64,000 nucleotides of DNA from Eretmocerus hayati (lineage: Eukaryota; Arthropoda; Insecta; Hymenoptera; Aphelinidae): positions 90,865,282 through 90,929,281 of the forward strand of contig CM056741.1 in NCBI GenBank assembly GCA_029851415.1, in the 5' to 3' direction. Of the stretch, positions 55,202-64,000 are shown in pieces. The stretch's first letter is position 1. Every line of letters begins with the position of its first letter. A program made the position numbers and the translations under genes. The notes under the pieces were generated by a model. That model made no database searches. It saw nothing but the letters and a program-made list of their open reading frames with translations, and was not told the origin of the DNA.

Positions 55202-56516
55202 AGCAGAGTACTTTCTCATGGCAAAATGTGACCATATGTTCAACTAAAAGCACGCACACGCAATGACTAGCGGATATCAATTCTCATGAGACTTAAGGGG
55301 AAATGAATCCCCATCGCTTGGATACCGAAAAATACCTGACAGAAATCACACATTTCCATAAGACATTACTCGATGTTATATATTCTCTATCAAAAGATTA
55401 GGTGTCCAATATATGCTTTGATGTATCTAACTGTTGGTGGCCACCGAATTTTGATTCCTTCAAGAGATTTCACACGTTATCCTCATCTTATTATTTACTC
55501 TGCCTTACATACACATTCTGATATTCTGTTATAGTGGCTGCAGGATACCAGAATTTGAATGGGAACCAAAATTGATATCAGTGATCAAGAGTCTAACATC
55601 GATTTTTATTATCCTCATTTTTTACCTCGTTTTTTACGAACCTCAATTCTTTATTCCAAATATCGTTAGAGAGCGATTCGGTTCGCATAATTTTGTTACT
55701 CGACCATGGTTTCGACAAGATCTTCCGATGGTAGGTAATACTTTGTCCCGATCGGTGTTCACAAAAAATGATGATTCGCAATTGAACATATGGGAGGATA
55801 ATCCGTGGTTTCCGATGTCAAATGGATTTTTCATTGAGAATATCTTAAGAGAGAGGATGGGATGATACTTGGTCACTCATAATTACATGTTGTTGTCGAG
55901 AATTGTTTTTCGATCGATTTCTACGAGTCAATTTTACTGATTGAAATCTGTGGCACAATGTTTCGGTGGTTTTTTTTCACCATTATCGAGTGCCTAAAAA
56001 TTTATTGTTCTTAATTTTACACATGATCTTATGTTACACTTTCTCGTCAAGTCATCATCATAACATACCTATGTGTGTATATATGTATGTAAATTCATCA
56101 CAGTTGCGATTCATCAGTCTCCAATTCCTCCATTTTTGTTTAATTCACAAATCGTCATCTCCTGATGACACTGTCCCCTCAGAAGATTGATGTGGAGAAG
56201 AAACATTATTTTAATCTATGATAGGATTGGGATCTCATTTTTAGCTGACGATTAGTTTTACGTCACCTTCCGTCACGTGAATGAAGAAAACTGTGATATT
56301 TTTTTTGAACCCATGCTCCCAGATTTTAGATATATGCGGATCCGCAATCTGTAACGACTAGTCACAATCTGTGATATATACCTGTCCTTAACCAAATAGC
56401 CTATGTTATTTATATTCTTCATCTTCTATTTTTATTTTTACTGAATTTTTCCTAGAAGTATGAAATATATGTAAAAATATGTCGATTTATATTTTTTGTC
56501 TCATGACGAGTAAAGG
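55202..56516. other. No firm gene; one membrane-anchored-looking ORF and a LINE 3' scrap
   Basis: 55572-55865 (+) encodes 97 residues with a hydrophobic N-terminal span (LTSIFIILIFYLVFY) and two similar RERFG/RERMG phrases. It could be a secreted or membrane peptide exon, or chance. At about 56178-56226 the words cagaagattgatgtggagaagaaacattat...tatgatagg parallel the end of LINE copy 2 (38145-38190), so this is probably a third LINE 3' fragment. The rest is AT-rich. Confidence 0.3.
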
Positions 56517-58358
56517 ACATCAATCAATCAATCCCTTCCTCTCTCTCTCACTCTCTTCTCTTTTTAAGGTGGTTAGAGGGCAAAATCTGCCTCAAGATCC
56601 TTCGGATCCGTCCCCTTGACACCGGACTGGTTCAGCTTACGCGGACTACGCATAGCCCACGCAGGCCATACCAGGCGGGACACGGGTTTGGGTGGGGCCC
56701 ACCGAGAGGTGGACCCGGCCGTGTAATATCCCTCTCCCCTTGATGTCCGATACCTAGGGCATCGGTCAATCAAGGAGGAGATCCACCTGCATCTATCATC
56801 TCAGCCCGGAACCGCATGAGCATCACTTCTGGATGAGCGGCATGTCTCGCGCTCGATTGCGAGCGTTCCTCTTATCCATCTTCTCTCTTCGGCCACTTGT
56901 CGGCATCTTCTATCTTCATTCTTCATTGTTATCTCTCTTTCTTCTCTCTTCTCTCTTCTTTCTTCTTTCTTCCCTCTTCAGTGCATCATATTCCTCCTGG
57001 AATCATTTGGACCCCTCCTGTTGTAATCGTCAGACTCACTGTAATTCGCCTGCTTCGAGGTGCCTCACTTCCCTCTATTTCTCCTCCTTACGGGTGATCA
57101 CCAGCTTGATGTATCCGGTGACTCTATCCCATGTCTCCTGATTGCGGAGCAAGTACGGGACGAGGTTCTCGGGTGTGAGTTGAGCACCCAGCCATTCATC
57201 CAACTCGGCGCGCTCTCTTTGGATGTCGTTACACGTGAACAGGGCGTGTTCAGCGTCATTCCAGTTGTCCCCGCATGACTGACATGCTGGGGATGTCCTC
57301 TTCTTGAACCGGGTCAGGTAGGCACCGAAGCAACCGTGGTCTCTCAGTGCCTGCGTTGTCCAGTAGTTGGCTACGTCACGTATCAGCCGGTGCGTCCATC
57401 TGCCATTTGCAAACGGCAAATCCCACTCAGTTCGCCACTGCTCAAGAGTGGTTTCCTTCTCGTTGTCGCGGATGATCTCCTGGATCATTGGGGTGAGCAC
57501 ACGTTCAGCTCCGATCACTTTTTGCCGGTCCCAGATTCTCACTCGCTCTGCGACGAGCAAGTGGATGGGCGGCATCCCCGCCAACACGCAAGCTGCGTCT
57601 CCTGGCACGGTGCGGTAGGCACGAATGCTCCTCAAAGTGGCTCTCCGGTGGACAGGCCCCATCCTCTTTTCGATGACGACCTTCTCTACTCTCTTCCCCC
57701 ACACGGGTGCACCGTAGAGCATGATGGAAGCGCTCACGGTGTCGAGCAGTTTGCGCCTCTTCTGTTTCGGTCCTCCGATGTTCGGCATCAGCCCCTGAAG
57801 CGCTGCACCGACCCTGCTCGCCTTCTGGACGGCCTCCTGGATGTGCTCCTTGAACGACCACTTGTCGTCAAGCCATACACCGAAGAATTTCAGCTCTGTC
57901 TTGCGTGGGATCTCTTGCCCGTTGATGTAAAAACGGGGTAAGGCAAACTTCCTGCGTCTTGTGACCACGATCGCTTCGCACTTCTTGACAGTGAGCTCCA
58001 GGAGCCTGCTGATCATCCACTCGTATACTCGGGCCAGCGCCTCGTTTGCGCGTCTCCCCAAGAGTTCCTCATTGTCGGCCCAGACTATGAGTCCCGCGTC
58101 GTCCGCGAAAGCCACTATTATCACTCCTGGCAGTGCGATACACAGTAAACTGTCGTACTGGGTTTTCCAGTTGAACGGCCTGGGAACCGATCCCTGTCCA
58201 ATTCCGGCGGACAGTTCCCGAATCTCTTGTCCCTCGTCGGTGTCGTACACGAGGGTCCTGTTCCGCAGATAGTCGCTCGTGAAGGCTAGGAGATAGGAGG
58301 GCACTTAATCTGCTTGGGATTGATAGACTCGCTCCCAGCTCGCGCAGTTGAATGCGTT
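56517..58358 (-). pseudogene. R1-clade LINE, RT thumb and C-terminus with 3' UTR
   Basis: On the minus strand from 58358: NAFNCASWE, then VPSYLLAF, then the GxxQGSVxxP block near 58200 (reads GIGQGSVPRP), the catalytic AFADDAGLIV at about 58105-58075, LKFFGVWLDD, MLYGAPVWG, LAGMPPIHLLVAERV and a C-terminal CCHC knuckle (CQSCGDNWNDAEHALFTC, about 57283-57230), with a stop just before 57075. This order with the late CCHC finger is that of R1/TRAS-type ORF2. An in-frame stop (near 58302) and changed residues in the GxxQG block show decay. The 3' UTR runs to about 56517 and ends in a GATT-type repeat. A polypurine-rich (minus strand) run lies at 56930-57000. Confidence 0.85.
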
Positions 58359-58735
58359 TGTGGCGCCTTCACAGCTCGCGCCAGCACCAGCACAAGCAGC
58401 AGAAGAATTGTCCGGCCGTCGCAGACCACGAAAACAAGTGTTGTGCCCGCGCAGCGACGAAGCGCCACCTTCTGCCTCGGCAACGAGCCGATGCGGCTGA
58501 GCGCTGCGTCCCGACACTCTCAGCTCGACCACGGCCACGCGCACAACTCGCTGCCGCGGCTCGACGCTACATCTGTGGCAACTTGCCCTCATAAGAACTT
58601 TAGTATTTTTATGCAACATTTATAAGCCCAGTGTACTAGTTTTTGATCGAGATTAAAGTGTTATTAAATCTAGCACTCTGACTCAAAGTGATTTCGCACG
58701 GCCCTACATCCCGCGGGAATCTAGCCACCGCGACA
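58359..58735 (+). repeat. 5' LTR of the young gypsy element
   Basis: It begins TGTGGCGCC and ends CCGCGACA. A TATAAG box lies at 58621-58626 and an ATTAAA signal at 58652-58657. The first 142 bases are GC-rich because the identical sequence in the 3' LTR codes for the end of pol. Confidence 0.95.
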
Positions 58736-58753
58736 TTGGTGACCCCGCATAAA
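58736..58753 (+). promoter_or_regulatory. Primer binding site
   Basis: ttggtgaccccgcataaa directly follows the 5' LTR. The TGG fits a tRNA CCA end one base after the LTR. The tRNA is not identified. Confidence 0.6.
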
Positions 58754-58840
58754 CAGTGACTTAGTGATTCAGTGAATCGGTAACTCAGTGACTTACTGTG
58801 CAGTGACTTGTGCACCAAACTGTGCAGTGACTCTGTGAGA

Positions 58841-59749
58841 ATGGCTAACGAAGGCGAAGCAGGAAACGGCGGCAACGGAGGAAACGGCGGCAACGGAGGA
58901 AACGGCGGCAACGGAGGTAACGTCGGCAACGGAGGTAACGCCGGCGGAGCGGACAACATCAGAACGCATGTTGAATCCATCGCAACGTGCCGTATACCGC
59001 CCTTCTGGAAAGACAACCCAGAGCTGTGGTTTTTCCAAATCGAGTCCGTCTTTCACTCCAACAACGTGCGCTCCGACAATTCAAAATACCATCTTGCCGT
59101 CGGCGCACTCAACCCAGAGGCCCTGCAAGAGATCGCCGATGTTCTTCGAGCACCACCTGCGGAAGATAAGTACACACACCTCAAAGAGCAAATCATGAAT
59201 CGTTTTGCTCTTTCTGAGGACAAGCAGCGACACAAGCTGCTCACGGACATCCAACTCGGCTCGAAAAAGCCATCGCAGTTGCTTCGCGAAATGCGTGCTC
59301 TTGCCGGCAAGAAAGCTTCCGAGGACGTTCTGAGAATCAAGTGGCTCGCGCTTCTACCTGCCAACACGCAACGATTCTTGAAAATCTTTCGCGGTACTGA
59401 TCTTGACGAGCTTGCGTCGGCTGCAGACGAGCTCTTGGAAGTTGGGGGCGATGCCTTTGTTATGTCAACAGCTTATCGCGAGAAATCCCCTGCTCGCCCG
59501 GCTACCAACTCGGAAGTCGCGAGTATCAAAAGCTCGTTATCCCAATTGATTTCGCTCACCCGGGAAGTTTTGGTTCTGCTCGGATCGACCGCAAATGCAA
59601 ATTCGAACAACACCAACAATTCAAGGTCACGTTCTCGTGCTCGGTCTCCGTCGCCAGCATCACCCGGCATGTGCTACTACCACAAGAAATTCGGTGCAGA
59701 CGCGCAGCGTTGCTTGCTGCCCTGCACTTTCAAAAAGTCGGAAAACTAA
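58841..59749 (+). CDS. gag of the young gypsy element
   Basis: It has 302 residues, taking the ATG at 58841 (the frame is open earlier, but this ATG opens MANEGEAGNGG). Residues 8-35 are a low-complexity GGN repeat. The capsid follows from about 48: RIPPFWKDNPELWFFQIE, HLAVGALNPEALQEI, the RFALSEDKQRHKLL block and LRIKWLALLPANTQ, a capsid type common in arthropod gypsy elements. Near the end a Ser/Arg-rich linker leads to one finger, CYYHKKFGADAQRCLLPC (CxxHx9CxxxC), instead of a CCHC knuckle. It forms virus-like particles and packages RNA. The stop TAA is preceded directly by GGAAAAC (59740-59746), where pol (-1 frame) overlaps. Confidence 0.92.
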   Translation: MANEGEAGNGGNGGNGGNGGNGGNGGNVGNGGNAGGADNIRTHVESIATCRIPPFWKDNPELWFFQIESVFHSNNVRSDNSKYHLAVGALNPEALQEIADVLRAPPAEDKYTHLKEQIMNRFALSEDKQRHKLLTDIQLGSKKPSQLLREMRALAGKKASEDVLRIKWLALLPANTQRFLKIFRGTDLDELASAADELLEVGGDAFVMSTAYREKSPARPATNSEVASIKSSLSQLISLTREVLVLLGSTANANSNNTNNSRSRSRARSPSPASPGMCYYHKKFGADAQRCLLPCTFKKSEN

Positions 59750-62700
59750 TCGCGCTGCCGACCGTACAGGCGGCCGCCGGCAGCCCACATACTCTCGATT
59801 CTGACAAAATTTACCGCCTGCTTATCTCCGATCGCACTTCGAAAATGAAATTCCTTATTGATTCAGGCTCAGTAGTTTCGCTTGTGCCTAAAAACTCGGA
59901 TCACACCAAACCGGCAGATCTTGTTTTGTACGCTGCAAACGGCACCGTCATTCGTACATTCGGGGAAAAAGCACTTACACTCGACCTAGGTTTACGTCGC
60001 TCCTTCAATTGGACGTTTATCGTCGCAGATGTAAAAAACGCGATAATCGGAGCCGATTTCATCATAAACTTCAAGCTGCTTATAGACTTGCACGGCAAAC
60101 GTCTACTCGACCCGCTAACCTCGTTGAAAGCCGACGGCGTTTTGCACGAGGCTTCTGTCTACGGCATTTCGACCGTGGACAAATTTAACGTTCCTGAGGG
60201 ACCCGTCGGTGCTGCTTACAACGCACTTTTGCACAGGCACATCGAGCTCACAAAACCTAACGGCGTACCCTTCGTTGGAAAAAAATCTGCCGTAAAGCAT
60301 TACATCAAAACTAAGGGCCGTCCGGTTGCGGCAAAAGCGCGCAAACTTGCTGGCGAAAAGCTCGCGGCGGCCAAGCGCTACTTTGGCATGATGCAAGAGC
60401 GTGGTACTTTCCGCCCCTCTAGCAGCCAGTGGGCCAGCCCGCTCCACATGGTGCGCAAGAAAAACGGCGAATGGCGTATCACAGGTGACTATCGAGAAAT
60501 GAACGCAGACACCATTCCCGACAGGTACCCCATGCCTCTAATCGAAGACATATTACATCGATTTCATGGAAAAAAGTACTTCTCAAAAATTGATCTTCGA
60601 GACGCTTTTTTCCAACTGCCTATGGCTGAAGAAGACATCTGCAAAACTGCTATAATCACACCATTTGGTCTCTTTGAAAGCCTAGGTATGCCTCCAGGTC
60701 TACGCAACGCTTCACAAACTTTTCAACGCGATCAAGATCACAAATTTCGCGATATGCCATTTGTTGCCTTCTTCCTTGATGACGGTCTTGTTGCCTCTGA
60801 CTCCCACGAGGAGCACCTAGTCCACGTTGAAGCCGTCTTAAAAGTTTTGGAAGAGAATGGAGCTCGCATCAAACCTGAAAAATGTGAATTTGGCAAGGAA
60901 GAAATCGAGTTTTTGGGCTACACAGTCAACCAGCACGGTTTCAAGCCCCCAGAAGACAGAATCAAAGCCATTGCTAGCTTCCCCGAGCCAGAGACAGTCT
61001 CTGACTTGCAGCGATTTTTAGGTGTCATGAACTACTACCGTCGCTGCATTCCTAGAGCAGCTCACCTACAAGAACCCTTGTGCGGTTTTCTCAAGAATAC
61101 TAAAAAACGGGATAAACGCCCCATCCCATGGACACCAGAAACAGAGCAGGCCTTCGAAAACTGCAAGCTCGCAGTGACTAACGCTTGTAGAAATGCGTTT
61201 TTCTCTCCGACTGCACCTCTCGCTCTGGTCACCGACGCATCAAACACGGCAATAGGAGCAGCCCTGGAGCAGTACGAAAACGGCTGCTGGCATCCTGTGG
61301 GATTTTTTTCACGTAAACTGAGCCCTGCAGAGACGCGCTACAGCACGTATGACCGTGAGCTGCTTGGTCTTTTCGCAGCGATCAAATTCTTCAGACACTT
61401 CCTTGATGGCAGAGAATTCATCGCTAAGGTAGATCACAAACCCCTCATTCACCTCTTCAACAAATCGTCAGACAAGGCCTCTCCTCGCCAGCTGCGCCAA
61501 TTAGATTTCATCATGCAATTCAACATATCGAGGATCGAGCACATCTCTGGAGAGCAAAACGTTGTTGCTGACGCACTCTCTCGCGTCGAAACTATTGCTA
61601 TGCCTAGCATCCTCGATGCCTCAACCATCGCAGCAGCTCAAGCTCAAGATGACGAACTTGAAAGTATCAACACTAATTCATCGCTTAATTTACAGCGCCT
61701 CACGATGGACGGTCAAACCATCTTTTGCGATGTTGCAGCCGGCGTGGTACGCCCATACCTGCCCAAGAGTCTCCGTCGAGCTGCCTTCGATGTGGTCCAC
61801 GGCTCGGCTCACCCAAGTGGCCGTCGCACATCTCGTCAGCTTCGCGACAAGTTCGTATGGCCGAACATGAGGAAAGATGCTCTGCGCTGGGCGCGAGAAT
61901 GCATTCCTTGTCAACGAGCGAAGATCCATCGCCACAATCGCTTCCAGCCAAATCACATCGAGGTGCCTGCAGATCGATTCGCTCACGTGCACCTGGACAT
62001 CATCGTCCTGCCTCATGTCGCTGACTACAGATACTGCCTGACGATCATCGATCGCTTCACCAGGTGGCCGCTTGCCATCCCACTCAAGGACATCAAAGCT
62101 GAAACGGTTGCATTCGCCTTCTACGATCGATGGATCTCGCAGTACGGAGCACCCATTACGATCACCACGGATCAAGGAATGCAGTTCGAGTCAGCACTGT
62201 TCACTGCACTCGCATCGCTCATTGGCTCCAAGAAAATCCGTTGCACCCCATACCATCCGCAGGCGAACGGAATGGTCGAACGATCACACCGCACCATCAA
62301 AACAGCGCTTATGTGCAATCCGGATATTCCATGGCCAACTCTTCTGCCAACAGTGCTGCTTGGCCTACGAGTTGCCTTCAATGAAGAACTGCGAACTTCT
62401 GCAGCCGAAATGCTCTACGGCGGGCCCTTGCGCATTCCAGGAGAGTTTGTTGCCCCGCAAGAACATCCAGCAGATCAGCACGTTTTCGTGCAACAACTCA
62501 GGAAACACATCTGCTCGATTAGGCCCACTGCCACTGCTCATCACTGCAAACCGCAAAATTTCATTCTCAAGGACCTGGAAACTTGCTCACACGTGCTAAA
62601 GCGAGATGACAGAGTTCGTCGACCTCTTGAGCCACCTTATCTGGGACCTTATGAGGTAGTTAAACGTCTCTCTGATAGAGTCTACGTGATACGGGTCAAT

Positions 62701-63024
62701 GATCAAGAGAAAACTGTATCAGTAGATCAGCTCAAACCAGCCTACGTGTCTCATCAAGATCTCATCAACCCCCAAGCTCCAGTTCAAGATTTGCCTCAGC
62801 CTCCCTCAACTCAGCAGCAAAAGCGACAGGTAACCTTCTCGCATCCTGCTCATTCTGACCAGTTCGCTCGGGGGGGAGTAGCTGTGGCGCCTTCACAGCT
62901 CGCGCCAGCACCAGCACAAGCAGCAGAAGAATTGTCCGGCCGTCGCAGACCACGAAAACAAGTGTTGTGCCCGCGCAGCGACGAAGCGCCACCTTCTGCC
63001 TCGGCAACGAGCCGATGCGGCTGA
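59671..63024 (+). CDS. pol of the young gypsy element
   Basis: The frame is open from at least 59671, -1 to gag, with no early ATG, so a gag-pol fusion by frameshifting is likely. Protease: FLIDSGSVVSLVP (59850 region). RT: RYPMPLIEDI, KIDLRDAFFQL, PGLRNASQTFQR and the catalytic FFLDDG near 60772-60789. RNase H: LVTDASNTAIG near 61225 and the DRELLGLF block. Integrase: zinc domain H-H-C-C (HGSAH..., ECIPCQR) near 61795-61917, core with HLDIIV, TTDQGMQFES and the PYHPQANGMVERSH block holding the catalytic glutamate near 62270. After a GPYEVV C-terminal domain the last 47 or so residues are encoded inside the 3' LTR, ending at 63024. No stop or frameshift seen. Confidence 0.95.
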   Translation: MLLPQEIRCRRAALLAALHFQKVGKLIALPTVQAAAGSPHTLDSDKIYRLLISDRTSKMKFLIDSGSVVSLVPKNSDHTKPADLVLYAANGTVIRTFGEKALTLDLGLRRSFNWTFIVADVKNAIIGADFIINFKLLIDLHGKRLLDPLTSLKADGVLHEASVYGISTVDKFNVPEGPVGAAYNALLHRHIELTKPNGVPFVGKKSAVKHYIKTKGRPVAAKARKLAGEKLAAAKRYFGMMQERGTFRPSSSQWASPLHMVRKKNGEWRITGDYREMNADTIPDRYPMPLIEDILHRFHGKKYFSKIDLRDAFFQLPMAEEDICKTAIITPFGLFESLGMPPGLRNASQTFQRDQDHKFRDMPFVAFFLDDGLVASDSHEEHLVHVEAVLKVLEENGARIKPEKCEFGKEEIEFLGYTVNQHGFKPPEDRIKAIASFPEPETVSDLQRFLGVMNYYRRCIPRAAHLQEPLCGFLKNTKKRDKRPIPWTPETEQAFENCKLAVTNACRNAFFSPTAPLALVTDASNTAIGAALEQYENGCWHPVGFFSRKLSPAETRYSTYDRELLGLFAAIKFFRHFLDGREFIAKVDHKPLIHLFNKSSDKASPRQLRQLDFIMQFNISRIEHISGEQNVVADALSRVETIAMPSILDASTIAAAQAQDDELESINTNSSLNLQRLTMDGQTIFCDVAAGVVRPYLPKSLRRAAFDVVHGSAHPSGRRTSRQLRDKFVWPNMRKDALRWARECIPCQRAKIHRHNRFQPNHIEVPADRFAHVHLDIIVLPHVADYRYCLTIIDRFTRWPLAIPLKDIKAETVAFAFYDRWISQYGAPITITTDQGMQFESALFTALASLIGSKKIRCTPYHPQANGMVERSHRTIKTALMCNPDIPWPTLLPTVLLGLRVAFNEELRTSAAEMLYGGPLRIPGEFVAPQEHPADQHVFVQQLRKHICSIRPTATAHHCKPQNFILKDLETCSHVLKRDDRVRRPLEPPYLGPYEVVKRLSDRVYVIRVNDQEKTVSVDQLKPAYVSHQDLINPQAPVQDLPQPPSTQQQKRQVTFSHPAHSDQFARGGVAVAPSQLAPAPAQAAEELSGRRRPRKQVLCPRSDEAPPSASATSRCG
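62870..62882 (+). promoter_or_regulatory. Polypurine tract
   Basis: A seven-G run followed by agtagc abuts the 3' LTR. It lies within the pol coding frame. Confidence 0.7.
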
Positions 63025-63259
63025 GCGCTGCGTCCCGACACTCTCAGCTCGACCACGGCCACGCGCACAACTCGCTGCCGTGGCTCGACGCTACATCTGT
63101 GGCAACTTGCCCTCATAAGAACTTTAGTATTTTTATGCAACATTTATAAGCCCAGTGTACTAGTTTTTGATCGAGATTAAAGTGTTATTAAATCTAGCAC
63201 TCTGACTCAAAGTGATTTCGCACGGCCCTACATCCCGCGGGAATCTAGCCACCGCGACA
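62883..63259 (+). repeat. 3' LTR of the young gypsy element
   Basis: 377 bp, the same as the 5' LTR except ctgccgtgg here for ctgccgcgg there. The pol stop (63022-63024) lies 142 bases inside it. Confidence 0.95.
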
Positions 63260-64000
63260 CGTTCTTTATGTCCAACGCATGGTGGCACAGAATCCTCCCC
63301 TCCCTTGGTATGGGTTCCCTACCGACGCTTGAACCCGTTCTTGGACCTCCTCGATCGCGTGCACAGTGCTTCGTCCCTCACGGAACCCGAACTGCATTGG
63401 TGATAGCCCGCCGCTCTCTTCGTAGGCTTTCTCCACCCTGTTAAGCACCATCCTCTCCCAGGCCAGGAGCCTTGCCGTTTGGCAGCCTCTTCGCCGCTAT
63501 GAGTAGCTCTTGCATAGTGAAGAGCGGGATGAGATCTTACTTCTCCGGAGGGAATGTTACTCTGGGTTCTTCTGCTGGGAAGAGGTCTTCCACGATGCTG
63601 CGCAAGGTAGTTGCATCAGTCGGTGCTGGGTTGCCCCTCCGGAGTCGGCCCTTGGACATGACCACGCGGTATGGCGTACCCCTCGGGTCTTTATTAACCA
63701 TGTCGCACAATTCACCCCAGCACTTCTCTTCGCTTTTCCGAATGGCTAGAACGAGAGCCTTCTTCGCTTCTCTATACGCCCTGTCATCTTCCGCCAGTGA
63801 TGGTCGTTTCAGCTCCCTTGATCGCCACGAGGTTCTCCTTTTCTTATTGCTCGTTCTTCGTGGAGCTTTCATCTCGTCGGTGAATCAGTATTCTGGTTTC
63901 CTCCAAGATCATGATGTCGTCTTGCGAGGCATCGATGCATCACAAGCTCTTGTGATGGTGGTCGTCACCATATTCACAGCCTCGTCCGCGGTGATGTTCA
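63260..64000 (-). pseudogene. R1-clade LINE, linker and RT N-terminus
   Basis: Minus strand from the window end: ITADEAVNMVTTTI, then WRSRELKRPSLAEDDRAYR, AIRKSEEKCWGEL and DPRGTPYRVVMSK (the region between endonuclease and RT in R1/TRAS elements), then LPNGKAPG near 63480 and MQFGFREGRSTVHAIEEV near 63390-63340. Frame changes occur near 63540 and 63460, and a stop near 63870. It joins the segment at 58358 across the gypsy insertion. The endonuclease lies beyond the window. Confidence 0.85.

Larger units (their letters stand above)
58359..63259 (+). mobile_element. Young, apparently complete Ty3/gypsy retrotransposon
   Basis: Two 377-bp LTRs (58359-58735 and 62883-63259) differ at one position that I could see. 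CGTT is duplicated at 58355-58358 and 63260-63263. Primer site, gag, pol with protease, RT, RNase H and integrase, and a polypurine tract are all present and in order. It split the minus-strand R1 LINE; removing it and one CGTT brings NAFNCASW next to the upstream LINE sequence. Near-identical LTRs and open frames argue for recent insertion and possible activity. Confidence 0.95.

Noticed and set aside
57336..57941. 201-residue plus-strand ORF
   Set aside because: It is the antisense shadow of the well-supported minus-strand R1 LINE RT.
1..64000. tRNA, rRNA and riboswitch candidates
   Set aside because: I saw no cloverleaf-like A/B box pair, no rRNA core word and no structured leader that I could defend by eye; a covariance-model scan would be needed.

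Overview
The window looks like a transposon-dense stretch of an arthropod, probably insect, nuclear genome. The evidence is spliced P-element transposase exons, BEL/Pao and Ty3/gypsy retrotransposons, R1-type and Jockey/CR1-like LINE fragments, and many large inverted repeats. I see no host gene that I would defend, and no rRNA, tRNA, CRISPR array or bacterial operon. The species cannot be named from the sequence.

Layout. 1-5367: a decayed P-element-like transposase gene with six recognisable exons, a 504-bp internal tandem duplication and a 2.15-kb last intron. About 7.0-12.3 kb: a decayed BEL/Pao retrotransposon whose integrase is split by a 5'-truncated LINE with an AATA tail and a clean 8-bp target duplication. 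11.9-15.1 kb: three large imperfect palindromes almost back to back. 15.3-17.7 kb: a broken Jockey/CR1-like LINE. 17.7-36.1 kb: a nested stack in which the arms of a large inverted repeat (17691-19325 and 34867-36126) enclose a small inverted-repeat element, which is itself split by a 15.3-kb LTR retroelement (19508-34789).

That LTR element is the most unusual object here. It has about 3-kb LTRs, an unknown first ORF, gag with a CCHC knuckle, and an aspartic protease. The protease is followed not by reverse transcriptase but by about 2.2 kb of unrecognised, nearly open frame. Further on are an envelope-like C-terminus and, just before the 3' LTR, an inhibitor-of-apoptosis-like gene with one BIR and one RING whose last zinc cysteine is replaced by tryptophan. 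I could not see RT, RNase H or integrase in it, so it would need them supplied in trans.

37.3-38.2 kb: a second broken LINE copy. 39.6-42.7 kb: a deleted Ty3/gypsy copy with one recognisable 3' LTR. 43-44.9 kb: two more inverted repeats. 45.4-46.5 kb: BEL/Pao gag on the minus strand. 47.46-50.44 kb: a 3-kb palindrome built of 299-bp tandem units (four per arm), followed 16 bases later by a 2.1-kb foldback element with 0.8-kb arms made partly of about 157-bp tandem units. 52.5-56.5 kb: more inverted-repeat material with no clear gene. 56.5-64 kb: an R1-clade LINE on the minus strand, cut in two by a young, apparently complete Ty3/gypsy element (58359-63259) with 377-bp LTRs, 4-bp target duplications and overlapping gag and pol.

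Taken together the region reads as repeated nested insertion plus an unusual load of foldback structures. About ten separate large or medium inverted repeats occur in 44 kb.
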